64,000 nucleotides of DNA from Chryseosolibacter histidinae. GTDB lineage: Bacteria > Bacteroidota > Bacteroidia > Cytophagales > Cyclobacteriaceae. Position 1 is the stretch's first letter. Each line of letters starts with the position of its first letter. The DNA is taken from positions 265,015 to 329,014 of the forward strand of contig NZ_JAHESF010000004.1 of the NCBI RefSeq assembly GCF_018598225.1, given 5' to 3'. Under the pieces are notes generated by a model, which worked only from the letters and a program-made list of their open reading frames with translations, was not told the DNA's origin and made no database searches. A program made the position numbers and the translations under genes. Below, in pieces: positions 8,559-18,042 of the stretch.

Positions 8559-11500
8559 TTAGAAGGTCAACTGAAGTCCCATTGACGCGCTCTTGAAAGC
8601 GGGCACACCCACGCCGGTACGACCACCGTTGTAGCTGGTGTCATCCCTCCACATGGACACTCCGGAAATTACTTCGGGATCGATCGGAAGATCTCTCAGG
8701 TGATCGAAGGTGAAGAAGTTCTCCAGCGATCCGTAAACACGCACTTTGTTCAGGTGAACTCTTTGCGCCAGGGGCTGGGGTAAAGTGTATCCCAGGGTGA
8801 TGTTCTTGATCCTCAGGTAAGCCATGTTGAGCAGGTACCGTGACTGAGGTTGCATGTTCAAAGTAGTGCTGCTGCCGGCGAGGTTATAAGGCCTCGGATA
8901 GAAAGCGTCTGTGCGGTCTTCGCGCCAGAAGTTGCCGGCGATCGCCTGTGGCATAGCACCGTCTGCTGCGTTAAATCCGGGAATGGCCAGGAAGCCTTCG
9001 CCCCAGATCTCCCGCTTACCGATGCCCTGCAGGAAGATGCTGAAATCAACACCTTTGAAGTCTGCTCCGGCACGGAAGCTGTATTCGTAACGTGGTGTCG
9101 AGTTGCCGATCACTTTCAGGTCACCATGATCGTCAAGTGTTCTCTTGCCATCGTTGATCACACCGTCTCCGTTCAGGTCTTTGAACTTCACGTCGCCAGG
9201 TCCGAATACGAAGTTACCCGACTGGAGCTTACCCTGCGTTGCACCGTTCTCATCGGCGAGCTGGTAAACATTAAAGCCGTCAGAAGAAACCACTGTAACG
9301 AGTTTACCGTCCGAGCCATAGATGAAGTCTTCCTTCTGGTACAGGCGGTCGGTTTCATATCCCCAGATCTCGCCATACGTTCTGCCAACATACCATGACG
9401 GGCTGGTAACGGTACCGATGCTGGTGGTGCTGCCGTATTTGGTGATGGTGGTCACCGCATCAGCAAGCGTTGCTACAAAATTCAGACGCAGGCCGTTGTC
9501 AAACTGGTGAGTGTAGTCAAGCTGGAGCTCGATACCTTTTGTTCTCAGTGAACCGAAATTGCTCTGCGGTGCAAGGTTTCCAAAAGTTGCCGGAATACCT
9601 TCCTGAGGAACGATCATATTTTCAGTGTCGCGCCGGAACCAATCGAAGGCCAGGCCTAAAGCACCGTTCATCACACGCACATCAGCGCCGAGGTCGAGTG
9701 TTGTGATATCCTGCCAGGTAACTGACGGCGACACCGCCTGAGGCGTGCTGTATCCTGATGAAGGAGAACCGAACTGGAACAGTTTGGCACCGTTGATGAT
9801 CCAGTTGTTCAGGCCACCATTGATGGTGGGCATGTACAGGTTGTTGGGCACCGACTGATCACCGATGGTACCCCACGATGCACGCACTTTGAACTCATCG
9901 AGGAAAGAATCTGCAAAATCCATGAATGATTCTTCGTTAACACGCCAGCCCGCAGAGAACGAAGGGAATGTTCTCCAACGGAGGTCTGTCGGGAATTTCG
10001 AAGTTCCATCGTACCTGAGGTTGGCTTCCAGCAGGTATTTTTCTTTGAAGTTGTAGTTAACACGGCCAAAGAATCCCAATTGAGAATCCCATGCTTCGCC
10101 GCCGCTGGACGTTTGTGTTCCGCCGGCCAGATCGAACTGTGGATTGGTGTAGTCTGCCAGTGCTGTAACCTGTGACCAGTTGTAGGCGGTTTTATATCCT
10201 ACCCTGTTCATACCCACCATGAATTTGATGTTCTGGACCTCGTTAAGATTCAGATCGTAGGTAGAGTACAGGTTGACGGTGTTCCGCTGGCTGTTGGCCG
10301 AATAACGGTAAACGTGGTCGGGGTTCGAGCCAGCAGCAGTATAAGTAGTCTGATTCAGTTGGAAAGCAGGAACTGCATCCGGATCGGTAGAAGGTACTTC
10401 CTGACCGGCACTGTTCACATAGATCCTGTTCCCGTTTGCATCGAGCTTGGGTACCGCTGCGCTCCATGAGTCTCTGCCCGTAAAGCGGGTACCGGGCCTC
10501 TTGGTGATATATTCTTCGTTGGCGTGGTTGTAATCGAATTTGATCGTCCAGTTCTTCGTCGGTGTGAGCGTGAAGCCTCCGTTGAAGTTTCCATAATTGG
10601 TTTCCTGGAATGCGGTGTTAGCAGCTTTCATCTCGGAATAGGGGCTCCGGATCGGCTGGCCATCTTCTGTTCCAATAGGATACGTGGCGGCCCAGCGATA
10701 GAGGTACAACCAGGGATCGGCAGTGGTTGAGTTGGTGGCGTACGGATAGTTCTTGATCCGCTTTGAGTAAAGTGCTCCGTAGTTGATCTTCAGCCACCTG
10801 TTGATCTCCGTACCCAACTGAATAGAAGCATTGTAGCGCTGGAAGTCATCCTGCTTGGCGGGTTTGATCAGACCAGTCTGGTCAGTGAGACCTAAACCGA
10901 TATTATAATTGGTTTTTCCGCTCAATCCATTGATCGATAAATTGTGGATCTGAGTAGGTGCCCACTCTCTGATCATGTATTCATATGGATCGTACATCCG
11001 CAAGCCGATCTTACGGTTATTGGCATCTACATACCAGTCGCGGCCATACAACGTAGGATCGTTGGGTTTAACAACGCTGCCCCACTGCTCCTGGTATTGT
11101 TTCGCCCTTTCATATCCTTCGCGGGTTACATAATAGAATGCACCTGCTACTGTACCGTTGATACGTTCAGTGGCAAGAAGCGTGTATTCCATACCGTCTA
11201 GCCCGGCCATTTTCATATCCTTGGATATGTTCTGGAAAGAAAGGTTTCCCTGGTAAGAAACTGTTACGCCTTCTTTTTTAGCGCCTTTCTTTGACGTGAT
11301 GAGGATCACACCGAACGCAGCTTTCGCTCCATAAATAGAAGCAGACGCCGCGTCTTTCAGCACCGAGATAGACTCGATGTCCGCAGGGTTTACCAACTGA
11401 ATAGAAGGGATCTCCACGTTGTCCAGCAGGATCAAAGGTGCAGAACCTCCTTCCATGGAGCTGAACTGGCCCCTGATGCGGATACGGGGATCTGATCCTA

Positions 11501-11978
11501 CTTCACCGCTGGGGATAACGATATTCAGTCCGGGCGTTGTGCCCTGAAGACCACGGCCTGCATCGGCGATCGGCCTGGACTCCAGCACCTTTGTATCCAC
11601 AGTTGCTACCGCGCCGGTAAGATTTGTTTTCTTTTGGCTTCCATATCCTACCACAACCACTTCGGCAAGGCTGGCAATGGATTCTGTGAGGGCAACATTC
11701 ACAACAGAAGATTCGCCTACCTGCTGCTCGAGCGTTTCCATACCGATGAAGCTGAACACCAGCACATCGCCTGACTCTGCTTCTATGGCGAATTTGCCAT
11801 CGCCATCAGTCACGGTTCCTTTGGACTGGCCTTTGATGGCAACCGTTACGCCTGGCAGTGCCGAATTGTCACTCACCGCGGTGACAGTTCCGGTTACCGC
11901 CCGCGACTGGGCAATACCCTGAAAATGGAATAGGAGAAACCCTATCACCCACAAAGAACTTCGTAAAAAAAGTTTCAT
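8559..11978 (-). CDS. SusC/RagA-family TonB-dependent outer-membrane transporter
   Basis: 1139 residues, the usual length. Signal peptide at 1-23 (ending GIAQ), then a carboxypeptidase-regulatory-like domain (~26-100, with GTVTDGDGKFAI), the SusC signature VVVGYGSQKK near residue 110, the plug domain (~115-230, with ISVLKDAASASIYGAKAAFGVI) and a long beta barrel ending in an aromatic residue (GLQLTF). No N-terminal anti-sigma-binding STN domain precedes the regulatory domain, so control by an ECF sigma/anti-sigma pair is not indicated. First gene of a susC-susD unit, with the GH3 fusion further downstream. It should import oligosaccharides or muropeptides with TonB energy. Confidence 0.96.
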   Translation of the reverse strand: MKLFLRSSLWVIGFLLFHFQGIAQSRAVTGTVTAVSDNSALPGVTVAIKGQSKGTVTDGDGKFAIEAESGDVLVFSFIGMETLEQQVGESSVVNVALTESIASLAEVVVVGYGSQKKTNLTGAVATVDTKVLESRPIADAGRGLQGTTPGLNIVIPSGEVGSDPRIRIRGQFSSMEGGSAPLILLDNVEIPSIQLVNPADIESISVLKDAASASIYGAKAAFGVILITSKKGAKKEGVTVSYQGNLSFQNISKDMKMAGLDGMEYTLLATERINGTVAGAFYYVTREGYERAKQYQEQWGSVVKPNDPTLYGRDWYVDANNRKIGLRMYDPYEYMIREWAPTQIHNLSINGLSGKTNYNIGLGLTDQTGLIKPAKQDDFQRYNASIQLGTEINRWLKINYGALYSKRIKNYPYATNSTTADPWLYLYRWAATYPIGTEDGQPIRSPYSEMKAANTAFQETNYGNFNGGFTLTPTKNWTIKFDYNHANEEYITKRPGTRFTGRDSWSAAVPKLDANGNRIYVNSAGQEVPSTDPDAVPAFQLNQTTYTAAGSNPDHVYRYSANSQRNTVNLYSTYDLNLNEVQNIKFMVGMNRVGYKTAYNWSQVTALADYTNPQFDLAGGTQTSSGGEAWDSQLGFFGRVNYNFKEKYLLEANLRYDGTSKFPTDLRWRTFPSFSAGWRVNEESFMDFADSFLDEFKVRASWGTIGDQSVPNNLYMPTINGGLNNWIINGAKLFQFGSPSSGYSTPQAVSPSVTWQDITTLDLGADVRVMNGALGLAFDWFRRDTENMIVPQEGIPATFGNLAPQSNFGSLRTKGIELQLDYTHQFDNGLRLNFVATLADAVTTITKYGSTTSIGTVTSPSWYVGRTYGEIWGYETDRLYQKEDFIYGSDGKLVTVVSSDGFNVYQLADENGATQGKLQSGNFVFGPGDVKFKDLNGDGVINDGKRTLDDHGDLKVIGNSTPRYEYSFRAGADFKGVDFSIFLQGIGKREIWGEGFLAIPGFNAADGAMPQAIAGNFWREDRTDAFYPRPYNLAGSSTTLNMQPQSRYLLNMAYLRIKNITLGYTLPQPLAQRVHLNKVRVYGSLENFFTFDHLRDLPIDPEVISGVSMWRDDTSYNGGRTGVGVPAFKSASMGLQLTF

Positions 11979-12370
11979 GATTAAATGGTTTAGTTTATGA
12001 AAGGTTTGTTAAGCGTTTATAAAGTTTAGGTTAATGAGTTCCGTACGTCAGAGGAAAAGAAATCTTAGCAGGCTGGCTCACTCAAAACCTGATTTCGCGA
12101 GGGTGCGAAAACCTGCTGCCGTGGGTCGTTCGGGCAAGGGGTAGTGCGATTCGGAGAAAACAAAATGAGTTTTGAAGTCCATTTTGCGTTAAAGCCAGTG
12201 ATAAGATTATCGGTTTTAAAATTTCAGAATTAAAGACGGAGTTGCATCCCCGAAAACGGTGATTTGGCATGTCACTGTTTTTCGTCTGGCGCGAAAATCG
12301 ATCGCCCGACCAGGCCTTCACAATGCGCACTGAATTCAGTAACTTATGCCCCTTTTGAGCTATTCCCCGA
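11979..12370. other. Divergent intergenic region, susC / AAA-kinase
   Basis: 392 bases without a credible gene. It must hold the susC promoter (minus) and that of the kinase gene (plus). The first 80 bases before susC are A/T-rich. A small hairpin TTTCGC / GCGAAA lies at 12093-12110. I see no convincing operator or full TTTG-TAnnTTTG promoter. Confidence 0.5.
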
Positions 12371-15300
12371 ATGCTGTCTGACAAGATCACCGGTATTACA
12401 CCCCGCCTGGCTGCCGACTTCACCAAAGATGGGCGATGGATCAGGCTGGAAAGCTTCGTAGACAAGATGCTGACCAACCATGAGCAGGATCTGTGTGGTG
12501 TTTTATTGTCAGGGTATGCCGGCATCGGCAAAACGTACTTCATCGAGAACTACCTGAAGCGGTATGAGCTCACACATCCGGTGCTCATCGCAAGACACCG
12601 CGAGCAGAATGCCGCCATCCCTTACTTCGGTTTCAAGCTCGCCATCTCCGATTTCCTTTTTAATATCTGCAACAGGTCGTCGCGCAACGAGATCGACAGC
12701 TTTACCGCAAGCCTCAAGGAATATTTCGGTCCCGCTTTTCCACTGCTCCTCGAATACATCCCCGAGGTCACCATTCTCACAGGCGAAGACCATCACACCG
12801 GCCAACGTTATACACTGAAGATCGAGAACCAGCTTTTCTCGCTCATGCAATCACTCTTCAGTTTCCTGGCCGACTATTTTAAAAACCCCGTCTTCCTCTT
12901 CACAGACGATGTGCAGTGGATGGATGCGTCTGGTATCAACCTGCTCAAACATTTGCTGCTGCAGCTGCCGGCCGACCGTATCATCTGGATCGGTGCCTAC
13001 CAGGAACACCACAGCAACATGAATCCGCTCTACCACATGGTGGAGGAGCTGCGGCTGGAGAAAAAGCACGTGGAGGGTATCCTCATCAAATATTTTACAC
13101 AAGATGAGGTGCGCACGGCGATGGAAGATATTCTCGGTAACACCTGTCACCACGAGCTGGTGGACGTCTGCTTCGAGGTGAGCGACGGCAACCCCTCGCA
13201 CCTGCACGCGCTGCTGGAGAGTTTGAAGACCACAGACCTCATCTGGCTCGAGCAAGCCGAATGGAAATGTAACAAGGAGGCCGTGAAGCTCCGGTACAAT
13301 GTCAGGAGGACAGATAAAAATATTCTCGACAGGCTTAGCGAAGTATCGGCCATCACCCGCGAGATGCTGCTGGTGGTGTCGTGTATGAAAGCCGTTCACA
13401 TAGCGGTGCTTACAGACTGGCTGGGCGGTGATCATACAAAGCTCAACGAGTTGTTCACAGAAGCGGAACAATCGGGACTGCTGGCGGGCGAGGGTAACAG
13501 CTACCGGCTCGCTGAAGCTTTTTCGGCGGAAGTCATCTATAAGAACATCCACCCCGAACGGAAAACGGCCATCCACTACAGCATCGCCAAATTACTCTAT
13601 AACCGGATCACGCAGAAACTGACTCCCGATGAGTTCATACTGATGACCCAGCAGTTCGATCTGGCGCTGGGACTGGTACGGAAGAACAACGAGCAGCAGC
13701 TTTGTGCGGACCTGAATTACCTGGCAGGCAATTATTCCAAGCAGGTGGGGGCCCTTGCCCAGGCGCAGTACTTCTTCAAGCTGAGCGCCGATCTGCTGAA
13801 AGAATGTAAGTGGGATCAGACCGCCGAACAGATCTACCTCGTTTACATGGAGCGCGCCAAGCTCGAATATCAGCTGGGAGAGTTCGACCTTGCGGAGATC
13901 CACCTCGATTACCTGATCGAGCACATCAAAGACATTCACAAACGCGCCAAGGCGTTCGAGCTGAAGATCATCATCAACAACCACCTGGGCCGTTACCGCA
14001 AGGCCGTGCAGATCCTGAAAGAAGGCCTTCACGAGCTTAGCCTGGACCTTCCCCTCGAAGACGACCTGCTGCACCGCGAAGTAGAGCAGCTGAAAAAATT
14101 TCTGGTCGACAACGGATCGGGCGCTGGCAACATGCTGGCCACAGAAGAGAACTCCAAAGACCAGAAGGCCATCCTCAAGCTGCTTTATGTGGGTGGCATG
14201 AGTCTGCACCATACATCAGACGTGCTCATGACGTGGGCCGCGTTGCAGATCATACACCGGTCTGGCAAAACAGTGATCTCCGAAGAAAAGGCGATCGGTT
14301 ATGTTTCCTATGGCCGCATGCAGATCATCGCAGACCAGATCGACAAAGGTTATGAGTTCGGTTTAAAGGCATTGGAGATCAACAATACACTGGGCGACAT
14401 CTCGCTGCGCTGCAGGGTATACGGTGTTTATGCATTTTACATTCAGCCGTGGAAGAAAGCTTTTCATGCCAGCATGGAGTACATCAGGCAGGGACGTGAA
14501 GCTGGAAAAAAGGCGGGAGATTTTATCGGCAGCTACATCCTCAACACACACCAGCTGAACCTGCACATCCTGTCGGGCCTGCCGCTGCACGACATCATGA
14601 AGCTGGAGCTCGAAGAGACCCACCCCGAAGTAGAGCTTACGTATTATATCACCCACTACCAGAAAAACCTCATCAAGTTCCTCATCGGCGAAAGCACCAT
14701 CTTCTCCATACCACGGCTTCAGCCCTCATGGCTCGCGGCCAAGTTCACCATACAAGAAGAAAAATTTTACCGGAACCACGTGTGGGCACGCTACTACCTG
14801 CTGTTCGGCTATTATGGACTTGCAGAGAATGCTGCGCGTGAAGCCGACGCGAACCGGAAATTGCAGGAGGGGTCGCCGATGCTTCCGGCCAACTATATGA
14901 TCTGGTTCCTGGCCATCACCCAGCACTGGTTCAACTATAAGGCTGACAGGCAGAAGGCGTTGCGCCCCGTGCTCGGTGTAATACTGGCGAAGATGGACCT
15001 GTGGCGCACCCATGCTCCTGAAAATTACAGCTCCTACTGGTGGCTGCTGAACGCCGAGCTGATGCGGATCGAAAACAAGCAGGAGCAGGCCTTGCAGCAT
15101 TATAACGATGCGATGAATACGGCAGGCTCGAACATCTACCAGAGCGCCATGATCGCCGAGTTCAGGTTCAAGTACCTGCTCACCAATCCGGGCAGGCGCA
15201 AGGAAGCCCAGTCAGCGTTGCTTCAGGCGCAGGACCTCTATAGACAGTGGGGAGCAGTAGCCAAGGTGAACCAACTGGCACAACAGTACAGGGCGATGAT

Positions 15301-16528
15301 GCCCAGGCAGCATACCGTTGCGCCCGACATCAGCATCGAGATGATCCAGCATGAGCTGAGCGGCGACCTCGAGATAGAGTCGCTTGTGAAAAAACTGATG
15401 GTGTTGCTGCTGCGGATCTCAGGGTCTACCGCCGTGGTGATCGAGTCGGTGGAAATGAATGGCGACTTCAAAAGACTGGGAGATTTTTCACTGCTGCCGA
15501 TCGAGGGCAGGGGCAGCAACGAAGAGATCGGGTTCATCCGCCGCAACAAGCTGCTGCAGGCCTACAGGTCGCAGAAGCTTGTGGTGATCAACAATGTGCA
15601 GGCCGATGAATCGTTCAGGAACGATCAGCTGCACCGTGGCCGGGATGTGCAGTCGTGTATCATTTTGCCCGTGACCATCCGCGACCACCATACACTGATC
15701 ATTTACCTCGAAAATGTTTTCGCCGCCAACTGGTACACCGAGGAGATCATCAAGTGGATCAGGATCACCGCCAACCAGGGCGCCGTGATCATCGAGAACG
15801 CGCGCATCCATGAAGTGACACTCAAGCTGAATGAAGAGATCCGCGAAAAAATGTCGGAGAAAGAACGCCTTGCCAGCGAGATCCAGAGTCAGCGAGACCT
15901 CCACCTCAAGGCGCTGGTGCAGACCCAGAACAACGAACGTAAGCGAATAGCAGGCGACCTCCACGACAGCCTCGGCTCCATGCTGTCTAGCGTGAAGCTC
16001 AGGTTCAATAGCTTGCAGGATGATTTTGTGAAGAACCTGCCCGACAAGGCTGTTCGGTTCAACGATACCATCAAGCTGCTTGATGACGCCGTGCACGAGC
16101 TCAGGAGAATCACACACAATATGTTGCCCGTTTCCCTGAGCCGTTTCGGATTGAAGCCTTCCCTGCAGACGTTTGTCGACCAGGTGAACGTGGACAAGCG
16201 CCTGGTTGCCGACCTGCAGATCCTGGGCCTCGAGCAACGCCTCGACGAAGAGCTGGAGGTAAGCATTTACCGGATCTGCCAGGAGCTGGTGCAGAACGTG
16301 ATCAAACACGCAGCGGCAACCACGGTACGCATTCAGATCATCGATCACGAGGATGTCATCAACCTGATCGTGGAAGACAATGGCCAGGGTATGGTCTGTG
16401 ATGAGATCAACGCCGGCCTCGGCTTCACCACCATTGAATCGAAAGTAAAATTATTCAAGGGCACATTCTCCATAGAAAGCCAACCCGGCAAGGGTACCAT
16501 GGTACTGGTGGATATTCCGAAGGTTTGA
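12371..16528 (+). CDS. Giant AAA-ATPase / GAF / NarL-type sensor histidine kinase
   Basis: 1385 residues, no signal peptide or membrane segment. Order: AAA-type ATPase module with Walker A G48-YAGIGK-T55 and Walker B-like VFLFTDDVQWMD; a long helical repeat region (~400-980) resembling the TPR-like part of MalT/PknK proteins; a GAF domain (~1020-1150); a short coiled coil; a HisKA_3 box NNERKRIAGDLHDS with phospho-acceptor His1198; and an HATPase_c domain (ELVQNVIKHA, VEDNGQGM, GLGFTTIESKVK). Related proteins often start with a Ser/Thr kinase domain, which is absent here. HisKA_3 kinases normally phosphorylate NarL/LuxR-type regulators, and none is nearby. Divergent from susC; control of the salvage locus is possible but unproved. 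Its TGA stop lies in the first heptad of repeat C1. Confidence 0.9.
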   Translation: MLSDKITGITPRLAADFTKDGRWIRLESFVDKMLTNHEQDLCGVLLSGYAGIGKTYFIENYLKRYELTHPVLIARHREQNAAIPYFGFKLAISDFLFNICNRSSRNEIDSFTASLKEYFGPAFPLLLEYIPEVTILTGEDHHTGQRYTLKIENQLFSLMQSLFSFLADYFKNPVFLFTDDVQWMDASGINLLKHLLLQLPADRIIWIGAYQEHHSNMNPLYHMVEELRLEKKHVEGILIKYFTQDEVRTAMEDILGNTCHHELVDVCFEVSDGNPSHLHALLESLKTTDLIWLEQAEWKCNKEAVKLRYNVRRTDKNILDRLSEVSAITREMLLVVSCMKAVHIAVLTDWLGGDHTKLNELFTEAEQSGLLAGEGNSYRLAEAFSAEVIYKNIHPERKTAIHYSIAKLLYNRITQKLTPDEFILMTQQFDLALGLVRKNNEQQLCADLNYLAGNYSKQVGALAQAQYFFKLSADLLKECKWDQTAEQIYLVYMERAKLEYQLGEFDLAEIHLDYLIEHIKDIHKRAKAFELKIIINNHLGRYRKAVQILKEGLHELSLDLPLEDDLLHREVEQLKKFLVDNGSGAGNMLATEENSKDQKAILKLLYVGGMSLHHTSDVLMTWAALQIIHRSGKTVISEEKAIGYVSYGRMQIIADQIDKGYEFGLKALEINNTLGDISLRCRVYGVYAFYIQPWKKAFHASMEYIRQGREAGKKAGDFIGSYILNTHQLNLHILSGLPLHDIMKLELEETHPEVELTYYITHYQKNLIKFLIGESTIFSIPRLQPSWLAAKFTIQEEKFYRNHVWARYYLLFGYYGLAENAAREADANRKLQEGSPMLPANYMIWFLAITQHWFNYKADRQKALRPVLGVILAKMDLWRTHAPENYSSYWWLLNAELMRIENKQEQALQHYNDAMNTAGSNIYQSAMIAEFRFKYLLTNPGRRKEAQSALLQAQDLYRQWGAVAKVNQLAQQYRAMMPRQHTVAPDISIEMIQHELSGDLEIESLVKKLMVLLLRISGSTAVVIESVEMNGDFKRLGDFSLLPIEGRGSNEEIGFIRRNKLLQAYRSQKLVVINNVQADESFRNDQLHRGRDVQSCIILPVTIRDHHTLIIYLENVFAANWYTEEIIKWIRITANQGAVIIENARIHEVTLKLNEEIREKMSEKERLASEIQSQRDLHLKALVQTQNNERKRIAGDLHDSLGSMLSSVKLRFNSLQDDFVKNLPDKAVRFNDTIKLLDDAVHELRRITHNMLPVSLSRFGLKPSLQTFVDQVNVDKRLVADLQILGLEQRLDEELEVSIYRICQELVQNVIKHAAATTVRIQIIDHEDVINLIVEDNGQGMVCDEINAGLGFTTIESKVKLFKGTFSIESQPGKGTMVLVDIPKV

Positions 16529-16679
16529 AGTTTCAGGTTAAAGGTTTAAAGTTTCAGGTTGAGCTGATTCGAAAAGTGTGCGAGTGTGCATTTGCACCCT
16601 GGAAACAGTAACCGTATCTTGCCTAACCTGAAACTCAAAACTTTAAACTTCGAACTTTAAATTTTAAACTTTAAACTTC
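16523..16679. repeat. Heptad inverted-repeat element C1 (word GTTTAAA)
   Basis: The left arm 16523-16561 reads GTTTGAA, GTTTCAG, GTTAAAG, GTTTAAA, GTTTCAG in exact 7-base register. The right arm ~16623-16679 is an inverted, more A/T-rich version (CTTTAAA words). The kinase stop TGA (16526-16528) is inside the first heptad. The spacer 16562-16622 is not repetitive. Confidence 0.8.
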
Positions 16680-16688
16680 CTTCGCGTT

Positions 16689-17861
16689 ATGCAAGCCCTT
16701 GCCGAAATACAAAGTCCCGGGTCTGGGTTACAGACCAAGGCAACCCGTTTTCTTTCCCTCGATGTTTTCAGGGGGATGACCGTTGCCGGGATGATCATGG
16801 TGAATACGCCCGGAAGCTGGTCGTACGTGTATGCGCCGCTCCGGCACGCGCCCTGGGACGGATGCACCCCCACGGACCTGGTGTTCCCGTTCTTTCTATT
16901 TGCAGTGGGTAATGCGCTGAGCTTCTCCATGTCGAAGTACGAGGCCCAGGGAACCGGCAAGGTGCTTCAGAAGATCTTCACCCGCACGGCCCTGATCTTT
17001 GCCATTGGTTTGTTCCTGAACTGGTTCCCGTTTGTTCGCTTCCAGGACGACGCCTACGTTTTTAAACAGTTCGAGAGCCTTCGCATTTTTGGTGTGCTGC
17101 AACGCATCGCGCTGGCATACATGGGTGGTGCGTTGATCGTACATTTTTTCAAACCGCTGAAAGCATTCATCGCAGCCCTCTCGTTGCTCGTGCTCTATTG
17201 TATCATTCTGGTGACGTTTGGCGACCTCACGCTGGAAGGCAATGCTGTATTGAAGCTCGACCGCTGGCTCATCGGTGAAGCCCACATGTATCATGGATAC
17301 TTCAGCAAGGTGCTGAACGAGAATATCGCCTTTGACCCCGAAGGATTGCTGAGCACTATTCCAGCCATGGCATCCGTGGTCTTCGGTTTCCTGGTAGGAA
17401 AATTCATCAAAGAGAAAGGAAGCTCTTACGAGATGATCACACACCTGCTGGTGGCTGCGATGCTCTCTCTGTTTGTGAGTCTCTGCTGGGACCTGGCGTT
17501 CCCCATCAACAAACCGATCTGGAGCAGCTCTTATGTTTTTTATACCACAGGACTGGCCATGATGGTGTTATCGTTCATCCTGTTTGTGGTTGAAATGAAA
17601 GGACGCCGTAACTGGACCAACGCTTTTGTGCTCTTCGGAAAAAATCCGCTGCTGATCTATGCACTGTCAGGCATCATCGTCAAGATCTATGGTTTGATCC
17701 GTATTGACGACGGCGGTGCCTACGGCGCCATATACCGCTACGTATTCCAACCCATCGGCGGCGACTACTTCGGCTCCCTGCTCTTCGCCCTGGCGCATGT
17801 GGCGTTGTTCCTGCTAGTAGGATGGTTCCTGGATAAGAAGAAGATCTACGTTCGAGTTTGA
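16689..17861 (+). CDS. NagX-type transmembrane acyltransferase (DUF5009 / heparan-alpha-glucosaminide N-acetyltransferase-like)
   Basis: 390 residues with about ten hydrophobic membrane spans. The signature LDVFRGMTVAGMIMVNTPG (residues ~24-42), APWDGCTPTDLVFPFFLFAVG, LRIFGVLQRIALAY and FGKNPLLIYALSGI match the HGSNAT/NagX family. In animals the family moves an acetyl group across the lysosomal membrane onto glucosamine; bacterial NagX members sit in GlcNAc or chitin utilisation clusters in the inner membrane. Its presence beside NamZ, NagZ and SusCD strengthens the view that the locus handles amino sugars. The start at 16689 is the first ATG after the heptad element; the stop directly precedes heptad element A1. 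Confidence 0.88.
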   Translation: MQALAEIQSPGSGLQTKATRFLSLDVFRGMTVAGMIMVNTPGSWSYVYAPLRHAPWDGCTPTDLVFPFFLFAVGNALSFSMSKYEAQGTGKVLQKIFTRTALIFAIGLFLNWFPFVRFQDDAYVFKQFESLRIFGVLQRIALAYMGGALIVHFFKPLKAFIAALSLLVLYCIILVTFGDLTLEGNAVLKLDRWLIGEAHMYHGYFSKVLNENIAFDPEGLLSTIPAMASVVFGFLVGKFIKEKGSSYEMITHLLVAAMLSLFVSLCWDLAFPINKPIWSSSYVFYTTGLAMMVLSFILFVVEMKGRRNWTNAFVLFGKNPLLIYALSGIIVKIYGLIRIDDGGAYGAIYRYVFQPIGGDYFGSLLFALAHVALFLLVGWFLDKKKIYVRV

Positions 17862-17972
17862 AAAGGAGTAAGAGCAAGTAGTAAGTAGTAAGGAGAAGAA
17901 CCTTGTTAAACTCAATGCTTTGATCTTCGAAGCACTTCTCCTTACTCCTTAATTCTTACTCCTTACTCCTTT
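17862..17972. repeat. Heptad inverted-repeat element A1 (word GGAGTAA)
   Basis: The left arm 17865-17898 reads GGAGTAA, GAGCAAG, TAGTAAG, TAGTAAG. The right arm 17938-17972 reads CTCCTTA, CTCCTTA, ATTCTTA, CTCCTTA, CTCCTTT, its inverse. The spacer is about 40 bases. It lies between convergent genes and starts right after the TGA stop of the acyltransferase gene. Confidence 0.85.
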
Positions 17973-17991
17973 TTCTCCTCATAAAGAAATA

Positions 17992-18019
17992 AGGCCAACC
18001 TTCAACTGAAGATTGGCCT
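17992..18019 (-). terminator. Intrinsic terminator of the coiled-coil protein gene
   Basis: AGGCCAACCTTC (17992-18003) pairs with GAAGATTGGCCT (18008-18019) with one mismatch and a 4-base loop. On the minus strand it is followed by TATTTCTTT. It lies 23 bases beyond the stop at 18043. Confidence 0.8.
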
Positions 18020-18042
18020 CCTGAAAAAAATGCAGGGAAGTT

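Noticed and set aside
10315..10345. tRNA-like GGGTTCGAGCC motif
   Set aside because: It is within susC coding sequence and no cloverleaf can be drawn around it; no tRNA gene was found in the window.
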